Origin: an uncultured Bacteroidales bacterium
GTDB taxonomy: Bacteria; Bacteroidota; Bacteroidia; Bacteroidales; Paludibacteraceae
NCBI GenBank assembly: GCA_945787425.1
Contig: CALZHO010000047.1
Span: 1 to 6,538, forward strand
Length of the DNA: 6,538 nt
Direction of reading: 5' to 3'
Shown: piece after piece, positions 1-6,538 of the stretch
Layout of the letters: each line of letters opens with the position of its first letter
Numbering within the stretch: position 1 is the first letter of the stretch
The notes under the pieces: generated by a model
Seen by the model: only the letters and a program-made list of their open reading frames with translations
Database searches by the model: none
Told to the model about the DNA's origin: nothing
Position numbers and translations under genes: made by a program

Positions 1-16
1 ATTGAAAAAAAAGCAG

Positions 17-24
17 TACCTTTG
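17..24 (+). promoter_or_regulatory. Bacteroidota-type -7 box upstream of the DUF5686 gene
   Basis: The sequence TACCTTTG matches the Bacteroidota primary-sigma -7 consensus TAnnTTTG and is identical to the -7 boxes of the two other promoters in this window. The matching -33 TTTG would fall at or just before the left edge, so it cannot be seen; the TTG at 2-4 is only 12 nt away, too close for the usual 19-21 nt. Transcription would start near position 30, giving a leader of under 20 nt before the ATG at 48. Confidence 0.6.
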
Positions 25-47
25 TCGACTTTTTGTAGGCATACGTA

Positions 48-2915
48 ATGGAAAGAAAAAAGTTATACATATTATATCTTTTCCTCACGATAGTTGTGGG
101 TGTCATGGCACAAGAGACACCACAACGCACCAGTGTGAGTGGTGTTGTCGTAGATGCGGATAGCGGTGAGACACTACCATTCGTACAGGTGTATTTTCTA
201 AAATCAACCACGAACAAAGGTTTGGTATCTTCAGGCGTTGGTACTACTACTGACGTGGACGGTAATTTTACGGTCAGCAATATGGCTGGCTATACGAAGG
301 TTAACTTTCAGATGGTGGGTTACAAAACAGAAACAATCACTCTCATCAAAGGACAAAACAAGACCGACGTGAAGATAAAATTGAAACCCGATGTATATGG
401 TTTACAGGATATTATCGTTACGCCAAAAAACAAGAAGAAAGGTTATCGTCGTCGAGGCAACCCTGCTGTAGAACTTATTAACAAAGTCATTGCCAATAAG
501 AATAATCACTGTGTACAATCGCTGGACCACTACAAAGCAGAGTCGTACTCGCGTATGTCCTTCGCGTTGGATAACATAAAAGTCAATTGGGACAAACCCT
601 TTTGGAAGCCGTTTTCCTTTGTGCAAAAATATATAGATACCACCGATGTGTATCCCAATGTGACGGTAAGTATCCGCGAGCATATTACGGATGAATACTA
701 TCAAAATAAGCCACGCAAGGAGAAGAAAATCTTGCAGAAAAAACGTATCTTTGGTGTGGAAACATTTATCGGTTCTACTGCGTTTCAAGAGAATATCAAC
801 TCGTTATTTAAGGATATAGATATTAACCATAACAGCATGAATTTGCTGTACAACCGCTTTGTATCCCCACTCTCTTCCAGCATAGCTGTCAGTTTCTATC
901 AATACTATATCATGGATACTATTATGGTGGATGGGTACCAGTGTATTGATTTGGCTTTTGTACCTGTAAACTCGGAAAGTTATGGTTTTACAGGACACCT
1001 CTATATCGTTAATGATTCGACCTATCGCGTAAAGAAATATGCCATCAATGTGCCGCCAGATATAAACCTGAATTTCGTGACCAAATATTCCATTGAGCAC
1101 AACTATGTTCAGTTGGAGAATGGTCTATGGGCACCTGATAGAACGACCACCTATGCCAAATTCTATATCTTCAACAAACAACGTGGTATGGTGGCACGAC
1201 AAACGAAGATATACACCCGTTGGGATCTGGATACACCGTTAGCACCTGAAATCTTTTCCGACATTAAAGAGGAAGAAGAGATAGCTGTCAATGATACAAC
1301 CGCCGAGCTGGTATTTGAGGGATATTGGACGGACAGTATGCGTCCAGAACCCCTGACTAAATATGAGAGTTCGGTGGTGGATTTGGTACGAGAATTTACT
1401 AATACACCGAAGTTTAATAGTCTTGCTCTGTTTGTTAACTCGCTCACCAGTGGTTATGTGCCCACAAAAAAAGCCGAATTTATGTATCTGAGTAAATTTG
1501 ATTTTGGTCCGATATACAACTTTGTTAGTTGGAACATGTTGGAAGGTGTGCGTTTGCGTGTGGGCGGTGGTTCAACAGCCAGATTACACGACCAGATTTA
1601 TTTTCGTGGATATGCTGCATTCGGCACGCAAGACCTGCGACCTAAATATAAAGGAGCGTTTGTTTATACATTCGATAAACATGAGAATCAACCATTTGAT
1701 GGAATAAAACATCATATACAACTCACTGCACAATACGACGTAGAGCCAGGACAGATAACTGATGTGGTACGCAGAGATAATATCTTGATGTCTATTCCTA
1801 CGGGCAAACCCACTATGCCATTTGCCCAGTATGTCTTCCACGCTAAAGCAGAGTATCTGAAAGAATGGCGTAACAATCTTATGCTGGAGACCTCGTTTGA
1901 CTTTACCAACAACGAAGCTGCTGGAGTGCTCAACTACCATCGCATTGATTATATGCCACAAATAGACCCAGTCACCATGGACACATCCTATACGCAGCGT
2001 ATTACCAATATAGGGCAATATCGCGACTATGTAGCGACCTTCAGTCTGGAGTACTCGCCTGGCTCGGTGATTGGTATGGACCGCGAAGGTATCAAGAGCC
2101 CATGGGTCATCGAAAAAGATGCTCCTACCATCAAACTGACGCATCAATTAGGATACTTAGACGACAGGCATAACGGCGGAAAAGGATTCCTATACAACAA
2201 GACGGAACTCATGTTTGACAAGCGCTTCTGGTTCTCTGCTTTCGGACACCTGGATGTACGCCTCATCGGTGGATATATATGGCAACCAGTACCATTCACC
2301 AAACTGCATATACCCCCTACATCCACCAGTATCTTACTCGGTCAGCGGTCATTCAACCTCATGAAACCCATGGAGTTTATCATGGACGGATACATATCGC
2401 TCTATACCACCTATTACTTCAAGGGATGGATACTCAATCGCATTCCCGGCATCAACAAACTCAAATTGAGAGGATTGGTTAGTTTTGCATGTATCTACGG
2501 TGCACTCACCGATAAGAATAATCCCTATTTACATACCAACAATGGTCTATATGATTTCCCTCATACCCCATGGGAAGATGGAAAGATAGAGAATGCTTTT
2601 GATCACGAAGGATACATCAAGAACCCATACAACACATCTTCGCCTATAGGCAAGCTGCCATATATGGAGATGACTGTCGGATTGGAGAATATTTTCAAGT
2701 TCATTCGTATTGACTATATTCGTCGTCTGAACTACAATGACTACGAACTGCCATACATGATTCAAAAACAAGAGCTCATTGATCCTGAGCATCCTACCCT
2801 CGGTTATGGTCCAGCAGTCCATGAAGACGGCACTCCACAATACATCCACGGACGCCGCAGAATGGGCGCTTGGGGCAGAAATGGAGTGAAAGTGACCGTA
2901 CGCTTCTCTTTCTAA
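48..2915 (+). CDS. DUF5686 outer-membrane protein with carboxypeptidase-regulatory-like domain
   Basis: A 955-residue secreted protein, probably an outer-membrane beta-barrel of unknown function. Residues 1-21 form a signal peptide: a basic start (ERKK), a hydrophobic core, and likely cleavage after VMA21 before QETPQ. Residues about 29-113 match the carboxypeptidase-D regulatory-like beta-sandwich found at the N-terminus of many Bacteroidota TonB-linked and DUF5686 proteins, with the typical TTDVDGNFTV (67-76) and VGYKT (90-94) signatures. A basic linker (KNKKKGYRRR) leads into GNPAVELINKVIANKNNH (137-154), the recognisable opening of DUF5686. The rest is rich in alternating aromatic/polar strands and ends in VTVRFSF, a C-terminal Phe typical of BAM-inserted barrels. 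I see no TonB plug domain. The start at 48 is supported by the signal peptide and by the -7 box just upstream. No Shine-Dalgarno site is visible, as is usual in this phylum. It is monocistronic in the window and converges on the leftward operon. Family assignment is by recognition; substrate and role are unknown. Confidence 0.88.
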   Translation: MERKKLYILYLFLTIVVGVMAQETPQRTSVSGVVVDADSGETLPFVQVYFLKSTTNKGLVSSGVGTTTDVDGNFTVSNMAGYTKVNFQMVGYKTETITLIKGQNKTDVKIKLKPDVYGLQDIIVTPKNKKKGYRRRGNPAVELINKVIANKNNHCVQSLDHYKAESYSRMSFALDNIKVNWDKPFWKPFSFVQKYIDTTDVYPNVTVSIREHITDEYYQNKPRKEKKILQKKRIFGVETFIGSTAFQENINSLFKDIDINHNSMNLLYNRFVSPLSSSIAVSFYQYYIMDTIMVDGYQCIDLAFVPVNSESYGFTGHLYIVNDSTYRVKKYAINVPPDINLNFVTKYSIEHNYVQLENGLWAPDRTTTYAKFYIFNKQRGMVARQTKIYTRWDLDTPLAPEIFSDIKEEEEIAVNDTTAELVFEGYWTDSMRPEPLTKYESSVVDLVREFTNTPKFNSLALFVNSLTSGYVPTKKAEFMYLSKFDFGPIYNFVSWNMLEGVRLRVGGGSTARLHDQIYFRGYAAFGTQDLRPKYKGAFVYTFDKHENQPFDGIKHHIQLTAQYDVEPGQITDVVRRDNILMSIPTGKPTMPFAQYVFHAKAEYLKEWRNNLMLETSFDFTNNEAAGVLNYHRIDYMPQIDPVTMDTSYTQRITNIGQYRDYVATFSLEYSPGSVIGMDREGIKSPWVIEKDAPTIKLTHQLGYLDDRHNGGKGFLYNKTELMFDKRFWFSAFGHLDVRLIGGYIWQPVPFTKLHIPPTSTSILLGQRSFNLMKPMEFIMDGYISLYTTYYFKGWILNRIPGINKLKLRGLVSFACIYGALTDKNNPYLHTNNGLYDFPHTPWEDGKIENAFDHEGYIKNPYNTSSPIGKLPYMEMTVGLENIFKFIRIDYIRRLNYNDYELPYMIQKQELIDPEHPTLGYGPAVHEDGTPQYIHGRRRMGAWGRNGVKVTVRFSF

Positions 2916-2935
2916 TGAAATATAAAGTCCATCCC

Positions 2936-3709
2936 TTATCTATGGAAGAAGCGGTAAATGGGCAAGAAAATCGATAGCCATTTGCGATAAGAGCGAGGTA
3001 GAATAAATAATTGAATACTCGCATTACGTAGCGAACAAGCTACCCAGTAGCAGCGTATTGCTATTCCCTCGGGATATCGCATAAGGTACGCACGCGCTTC
3101 GGAACGTGCAAGAGCGTTTTTGCGCACATCGCCTTTGGGGTGAGTGATAGTCATACGATCATCCACTTCGCAACGCAAACCCCAATGGCGTGCATAAAAA
3201 CAAGCTACAAGGTCAATACCCCACCCGTGTGGATTGATATCCAGCGGCTCCAATTGCTGATAGACAGGGGCTGCATACATTCCTAACATTCCCTCTGCAA
3301 ATGCCACCGAACGACGTTTGCCATTCGGACGAGAATACGAAGTGGCTACCCATGTATAGGAATCATCTGCATGTGCGGGGGAATAGACTCCCACACCCTC
3401 GAAAGACTCTGATAGAAGAATATGCTTGAGTTGCTCCAAGCAGTCATGCGACATCTGCACATCAGAGCAGATAAAGAACATATATGGATAATTACCCTCT
3501 GTAGCCATCGTGATGGCATGATGCATCATGCCGCTGTAATAGACATTGGGCAGATAAACGGTATCACCGTTACAGGGGTCAGGACGTTGACCGCTATCAG
3601 CATCAATAATGTGACAATGAAATGACGGACGTAACTCATGATAGAGAAACTCTGCATTGGCTGCCTCGTGATAATTGAATATACAAAACAGGATATCAGT
3701 TGCTTTCAT
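2936..3709 (-). CDS. GT-A fold glycosyltransferase, family 2-like
   Basis: A 257-residue predicted cytoplasmic glycosyltransferase, the last gene of the three-gene leftward unit. The N-terminus (ATDILFCIFNYHEAAN) reads as the first Rossmann-like strand of a GT-A fold. HIIDADSG (33-40) is the second strand and nucleotide-contact region. MFFICSDVQMS (77-87) sits where family-2 enzymes carry the DXD-type metal/UDP motif, with D83 the likely key acidic residue. HGWGID (161-166) matches the acceptor-side GWG(x)D motif, and THPKG (189-193) supplies the late histidine often seen as a metal ligand. The C-terminus (about 218-257) is hydrophobic and basic and may touch the membrane. I chose the ATG at 3709 over the in-frame ATG at 3769, because the fold starts at once after 3709, while the extra 20 residues would only translate the end of the upstream gene in another frame. 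With this start it overlaps that gene by 14 bp, suggesting translational coupling. Donor and acceptor are unknown; glycolipid extension is an inference from the neighbours. Confidence 0.75.
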   Translation of the reverse strand: MKATDILFCIFNYHEAANAEFLYHELRPSFHCHIIDADSGQRPDPCNGDTVYLPNVYYSGMMHHAITMATEGNYPYMFFICSDVQMSHDCLEQLKHILLSESFEGVGVYSPAHADDSYTWVATSYSRPNGKRRSVAFAEGMLGMYAAPVYQQLEPLDINPHGWGIDLVACFYARHWGLRCEVDDRMTITHPKGDVRKNALARSEARAYLMRYPEGIAIRCYWVACSLRNASIQLFILPRSYRKWLSIFLPIYRFFHR

Positions 3710-4772
3710 GGCGTTTTTGAATAAACTTGCTTTTTCCAAACCATTGAGGAAGGATAATGACACCAGCAATCAAGTAATAATAATATGTGAATAGACGCCA
3801 AATCGATGCTATCACCACAGCGCTCAGCGCTTGTGGGATATACTCGATAAGGAAATCATTAAACATCAATTCGGCAAAACCACTTCCACCCGGTGTAGGT
3901 ACAACCATACTAATGATACCTAATATATATTGGCGCGCAAAGCATACCACATTATCCATATACGATAGTGGATTAAAGATCATTATTGCAGCGTTGGCTA
4001 TCAAGAAACGGAAAATCCATATCCCTGCTGTAGATGCCGATAATCGCAACCAATAGCCAATCGATTCTCCTCGGATTTCTTTAGCGCACTGGCGAATCTC
4101 TACTGCTGTGCGAAGTGCACGCATACGATATTTACGCAAGAACTTGATGGAAAACACCGCGCCAATGATTTTGACCAAGATAGATGGTTTGACAAAAATG
4201 CCCATAAAGAGTATCGTTACCCACACAAATTTCATCAAATATCCCACGAGGAATAGCCACAAATAACCATACCCAAAAAACACCTCACTGGGGAATAACT
4301 GGTTGTATGGAATAAAAATCAGCAACAATGGGAAGAAACCAATCATCAACAACTCATCCATGAACAATGCCAATATCGTCATAGAAGTAGCCCGACTGAC
4401 TTTTACCCCTTCTCGATGAATAAATAGGACCTCTAATGACGAACCTCCTGCCGCTGACGGAGTGACTGCTGAAGTGAACTCGTAGAGCATGCGAATGCGA
4501 AACAACTGGCGGAATGTAAGTGGTGCACCAGACATCACACGCAAACGATACATACCTGCAAAATCCTTGAATAGAGTAAGCAATACTACAATCAGTGCAA
4601 AAAACCACCAATATTGCACCATAGTCAAGGGCTCTTGGGGAATGCCTGTACGCATTTCACGCCAAAGCATATATCCAACACCTATCAAGCCGAATAGGAT
4701 GGGCCATATTACCATCATTGGCTTGAAATTGGATTCCAACGATTGAGAAGATGTGGTGTTAGTCTGCGCCAT
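3696..4772 (-). CDS. LPG-synthase TM (UPF0104, YbhN/AglD-like) flippase-like membrane protein
   Basis: A 358-residue polytopic inner-membrane protein. Hydrophobic segments are visible near residues 18-36, 53-72, 131-157, 166-192, 241-266 and 315-342, with weaker ones near 197-212 and 280-293. Two family signatures are clear: TPSAAGGSSLEV (104-115) followed by a basic stretch and a conserved Arg (HREGVKVSRA), and VPTPGGSGFAE (291-301). These correspond to the TPSGxGG and PTPGGxGxxE motifs of the lysylphosphatidylglycerol-synthase transmembrane family. In MprF this membrane region flips the aminoacylated lipid, but the catalytic aminoacyl-transfer domain of MprF is absent here, so this is not a lysyl-PG synthase. 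Stand-alone members are known around glycosyltransferases and are generally taken to handle lipids or lipid-linked sugars. It starts 8 bp after the stop of the DAG-glycosyltransferase gene and overlaps the next gene by 14 bp. Transport of the operon's glycolipid is an inference. Confidence 0.85.
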   Translation of the reverse strand: MAQTNTTSSQSLESNFKPMMVIWPILFGLIGVGYMLWREMRTGIPQEPLTMVQYWWFFALIVVLLTLFKDFAGMYRLRVMSGAPLTFRQLFRIRMLYEFTSAVTPSAAGGSSLEVLFIHREGVKVSRATSMTILALFMDELLMIGFFPLLLIFIPYNQLFPSEVFFGYGYLWLFLVGYLMKFVWVTILFMGIFVKPSILVKIIGAVFSIKFLRKYRMRALRTAVEIRQCAKEIRGESIGYWLRLSASTAGIWIFRFLIANAAIMIFNPLSYMDNVVCFARQYILGIISMVVPTPGGSGFAELMFNDFLIEYIPQALSAVVIASIWRLFTYYYYLIAGVIILPQWFGKSKFIQKRHESN

Positions 4773-4780
4773 ATTTACTA

Positions 4781-5926
4781 TTATTCATAGGTCTGTATAA
4801 ATTCAGCAATATTTTTAGCACCATTTCCCGCATCTCGAACCGCTTGCGTGTTATGGATAAAGAAATCCAAAATAGTAGGATTCATTGCACAACTATTGAC
4901 CCATTCTACAATGTGACGTGCTCGAGGCAGAAAACGACCACAATTTAGGACAAAGGTAAATTGGTAGGCAGACATATATTCTATGTTTGATGCGCAATAA
5001 AATACGCCGACTGGTACCCCCATCAGTACGCTATCAAGCATGGCATTTGGTCCTCCCTTGGTGAGGAATATATCTGAAGCACGATTCAATTCGTAGACTG
5101 ACTGAACAAATTGGTATGGTCGCAAATCAATCTGCGACGGTAATTTCTGCTTGAGTTTTTGCAAGCGATTATACAACCATTTGTTTGTACCGCAGATAGC
5201 GACTAATGTGATTGGCTGCTTGACGTTTCGTACCAGCGCATTGATAACACGTCCCATGCCTGACTTGCCATAACCACCTGCAGCGACCATTACTGTAAAA
5301 CGATCCTGCGGCAAATCATACTTGGCGCGGAAAAAAGCTTTATCCTCTGTCACCTCCATCACTTCCTTGCGCGCGACGAAAGGAACGATCAGTAATTTAT
5401 TACGCTCAAAATCATGTTTGAGAGCATCGTCAAACGCCATTCTACAATTGACAATAAACTTATCTACACGTATATTCCACCAGTTATGCACATTATTGTC
5501 TGGGTCATACGTGACAACCTTGACATGCGGATCTATCTTGTCACGATACTGTGTTGATAAGAAAGATGTAAGGTAGTGTGTATCAATAATAATATCGGGA
5601 CCTATTTGTTTTAGTTTATTGAGATATGCTTTACGTGTCCGACGAAAGATAGTTGACACCACAAACGGAAGCGAGTTATGAATACCCAAAATGTGGGTAG
5701 CAGCCATCTGAATACGGTTATACCATGGAATGGTGTTGGCGATTTTAACATCCCTTACGTATTGTTTCTCTGTCCTGCGCAATACAGGAACATCCGAGAA
5801 CATATATTCTCTAATCACTTCTATGTTTGGATCATTAAGTGCCTCTATAGCATCTGCGATGGAATGAGCGGTCATAATATGTCCAAATCCTGCCTCTATA
5901 TATGTCACTAATATACGTTTCTTCAT
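4781..5926 (-). CDS. MGDG synthase / processive diacylglycerol glucosyltransferase-like (GT28)
   Basis: A 381-residue GT-B glycosyltransferase of the MGDG-synthase/UgtP type, which moves a hexose from a UDP-sugar to diacylglycerol at the inner face of the membrane. The N-terminal half (about 1-170) has EAGFGHIMTAHSIADAI (11-27), the GxGHxxxA motif of the family, and TYDPDNNVHNWW (139-150), equal to the TDxxxxHxxW motif whose His is conserved. The C-terminal half opens with the glycine-rich loop AAGGYGKSGMG (215-225), then CGTNKWLYNRL (245-255) and LTKGGPNAMLDSVLMG (288-303), the donor-nucleotide site. At the last motif the usual Glu of the E-A pair is Asp298. Length fits the family (about 380-400). 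The start at 5926 is favoured by the promoter about 30 nt upstream and by the MKKRILVTY strand directly at the N-terminus. It is first in the operon. Glucose versus galactose, and DAG versus another lipid, cannot be told from sequence. Confidence 0.83.
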   Translation of the reverse strand: MKKRILVTYIEAGFGHIMTAHSIADAIEALNDPNIEVIREYMFSDVPVLRRTEKQYVRDVKIANTIPWYNRIQMAATHILGIHNSLPFVVSTIFRRTRKAYLNKLKQIGPDIIIDTHYLTSFLSTQYRDKIDPHVKVVTYDPDNNVHNWWNIRVDKFIVNCRMAFDDALKHDFERNKLLIVPFVARKEVMEVTEDKAFFRAKYDLPQDRFTVMVAAGGYGKSGMGRVINALVRNVKQPITLVAICGTNKWLYNRLQKLKQKLPSQIDLRPYQFVQSVYELNRASDIFLTKGGPNAMLDSVLMGVPVGVFYCASNIEYMSAYQFTFVLNCGRFLPRARHIVEWVNSCAMNPTILDFFIHNTQAVRDAGNGAKNIAEFIQTYE

Positions 5927-5957
5927 AGTAAATTGAAATTAAACTACTAAGTATCCG

Positions 5958-5988
5958 CAAAGGTACAAAAAAAAATCCATATAGCAAA
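5958..5988 (-). promoter_or_regulatory. Promoter of the leftward glycolipid operon
   Basis: Read on the minus strand, TTTG (5988-5985) is followed after 19 nt by TACCTTTG (5965-5958). Both boxes and their spacing match the Bacteroidota TTTG-N19-21-TAnnTTTG promoter. The start point would lie near 5951-5953, leaving an AT-rich leader of about 25 nt with no Shine-Dalgarno site before the ATG at 5926. This is the only good promoter seen for the three leftward genes, because the internal junctions are too tight to hold another. Confidence 0.75.
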
Positions 5989-6062
5989 ATATATAGGTCT
6001 TATTTTATTACTTTTACGATTTTTTACTTTTTTACTGATTAAATATCAACTTTTGCACAATA

Positions 6063-6078
6063 TATTTGCATATTTGCA
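6063..6078 (+). repeat. Tandem 8-bp repeat TATTTGCA x2 over the ppdK -33 box
   Basis: TATTTGCA occurs twice head to tail. The core TTTGCA recurs at 6052-6057, 6065-6070, 6073-6078 and 6093-6098, so four copies lie within 47 bp, two of them inside the promoter boxes. This could be an operator for a regulator of ppdK, or chance in AT-rich DNA combined with promoter consensus. Confidence 0.6.
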
Positions 6079-6096
6079 TTTTTTTTTGTACCTTTG
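6065..6096 (+). promoter_or_regulatory. ppdK promoter
   Basis: TTTG (6065-6068), 20 nt, then TACCTTTG (6089-6096): a full match to the Bacteroidota -33/-7 promoter with ideal spacing. The start point would be near 6101-6105, giving a leader of about 55 nt that is A-rich and ends TAAGAAAA before the ATG, the kind of unstructured A-rich translation start that strong Bacteroidota genes use in place of a Shine-Dalgarno site. Confidence 0.78.
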
Positions 6097-6158
6097 CAGG
6101 CTGAAATAAAAACTACGAACAAAAACAAGGAATATTAATAATAAATTTTTTAAGAAAA

Positions 6159-6538
6159 ATGGACAACAAGAAACGTGTTTACACCTTCGGTAATGGTAAA
6201 GCAGAAGGTAACGCTCAAATGCGCGAAGTATTGGGCGGTAAAGGCGCAAACCTTGCTGAGATGAACCTTGTGGGCGTACCAGTGCCTCCAGGATTCACAA
6301 TCACCACAGATGTTTGCAACGAGTACTACCAAGTAGGTCAAGAGAAAATTGTAGAAGTACTGAACGCAGAAGTAACTGCAGCAGTTGCTCACATTGAGAG
6401 CTTGATGAACAACAACTTCGGTGATCCAAGCAACCCTCTTTTGGTGAGCGTTCGCTCGGGTGCTCGTGCATCTATGCCAGGTATGATGGATACTATCCTC
6501 AACCTTGGTTTGAATGATGAGGTAGCTGCTGGTTTGGC
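6159..6538 (+). CDS. ppdK: Pyruvate, phosphate dikinase (5' part, cut by window end)
   Basis: The first 126 residues of a cytosolic enzyme that interconverts pyruvate + ATP + Pi and PEP + AMP + PPi; full-length members are about 880-910 residues, so some 86% lies beyond the right edge. The fragment covers the start of the N-terminal ATP-grasp nucleotide-binding domain. [11 protein letters not shown] (25-35) carries the ATP-binding Lys28, [10 protein letters not shown] (41-50) follows, and [16 protein letters not shown] (97-112) holds Arg99 and the PPDK-type glycine/methionine-rich stretch. [20 protein letters not shown] is diagnostic of PPDK rather than PEP synthase. The start at 6159 ([11 protein letters not shown]) fits known PPDK N-termini. 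Codons favour GGT, GCT, CGT, AAC and TTC more than in the neighbouring genes, consistent with high expression. It is transcribed divergently from the glycolipid operon and is probably functionally unrelated to it. In anaerobic Bacteroidota the enzyme commonly serves PPi-linked glycolysis or PEP supply. Confidence 0.96.
   Translation, partial: MDNKKRVYTFGNGKAEGNAQMREVLGGKGANLAEMNLVGVPVPPGFTITTDVCNEYYQVGQEKIVEVLNAEVTAAVAHIESLMNNNFGDPSNPLLVSVRSGARASMPGMMDTILNLGLNDEVAAGL

Larger units (their letters stand above)
5957..6097. repeat. Perfect 20-bp inverted repeat framing the divergent intergenic region
   Basis: The arm at 5957-5976 (GCAAAGGTAC, nine A, T) is the exact reverse complement of the arm at 6078-6097 (A, nine T, GTACCTTTGC), separated by 101 nt. 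Each arm contains the -7 box of one of the two opposed promoters plus the A/T run between the boxes. The symmetry stops at both outer and inner ends. With a 101-nt AT-rich spacer it is unlikely to act as a hairpin; it is best read as two near-identical promoters placed back to back, possibly sharing a regulator site. Confidence 0.85.
5927..6158. other. Divergent intergenic region between the glycolipid operon and ppdK
   Basis: A 232-bp, strongly AT-rich region holding both opposed promoters. Between the two promoters (about 5989-6060) are T-rich stretches such as TTTTACGATTTTTTACTTTTTTAC, with no ORF of credible composition and no tRNA-like or terminator-like fold. The only other structure is the TTTGCA repetition near ppdK. 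No riboswitch or known leader was recognised. Confidence 0.7.

Noticed and set aside
1..12. A-run at the left edge as the tail of an upstream terminator
   Set aside because: No stem is visible because the window starts there; the run is equally well explained as promoter spacer.
1584..2147. 187-codon open frame on the minus strand inside the DUF5686 gene
   Set aside because: Lies wholly antisense to a well-supported coding sequence, has no promoter or recognisable domain, and its composition (rich in Ile, His, Cys, Ser) is that of an antisense shadow.
2928..2946. Possible hairpin TCCAT / ATGGA at the convergent gene junction as a bidirectional terminator
   Set aside because: Only a 5-bp stem with a 9-nt loop, no flanking T-run, and it extends into the end of the glycosyltransferase gene; too weak to call.
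3696..4772. Calling the membrane protein an MprF lysylphosphatidylglycerol synthase
   Set aside because: Only the membrane domain is present; the C-terminal catalytic domain of MprF is missing and the gene ends cleanly with no sign of truncation.
6127..6132. AAGGAA as a Shine-Dalgarno site for ppdK
   Set aside because: It lies about 26 nt before the ATG, far beyond the functional spacing, and the phylum mostly does not depend on such sites.
6046..6392. Two overlapping minus-strand open frames (6046-6249 and 6150-6392) at the ppdK 5' end
   Set aside because: Antisense to ppdK and its promoter, very rich in Phe/Tyr/Cys from A-rich plus-strand DNA, with no family resemblance.

Overview
The window looks like chromosomal DNA from a member of the Bacteroidales (phylum Bacteroidota); genus cannot be fixed from sequence alone. 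Three lines of evidence agree. All three visible promoters carry the Bacteroidota -7 box in the form TACCTTTG, two of them with a TTTG -33 box 19-20 nt upstream. No start codon has a convincing Shine-Dalgarno site. The large leftward-facing neighbour at the left end is a DUF5686 outer-membrane protein with a carboxypeptidase-regulatory-like N-terminal domain, a family typical of this phylum.

Layout. From 1 to 2915 a promoter and one rightward gene encode a secreted 955-residue DUF5686 beta-barrel protein. It converges, across a 20-bp gap, on a compact leftward three-gene unit (5926 down to 2936): an MGDG-synthase/UgtP-like diacylglycerol glycosyltransferase, a polytopic membrane protein of the LPG-synthase TM (UPF0104/YbhN/AglD-like, 'flippase-like') family, and a family-2-like GT-A glycosyltransferase. 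The spacings are 8 bp, then a 14-bp overlap, so the three are very probably one operon driven by a promoter at 5958-5988. From 5927 to 6158 lies an AT-rich divergent intergenic region with two opposed promoters whose -7 boxes and flanks form a perfect 20-bp inverted repeat. From 6159 to the right edge runs the 5' end of pyruvate, phosphate dikinase (ppdK), cut off by the window after 126 codons.

How the genes may work together. The operon combines a predicted glycolipid synthase, a predicted lipid-transporting or lipid-binding membrane protein, and a second sugar transferase. The simplest reading is a small membrane-glycolipid pathway: one enzyme puts a sugar on diacylglycerol (or another lipid), the second GT may extend the head group, and the membrane protein may move or present the product. 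This is inference from family membership and gene order. PpdK is central metabolism (PEP/pyruvate interconversion) and is probably only a positional neighbour. No RNA gene, mobile element, CRISPR array or prophage feature was seen.
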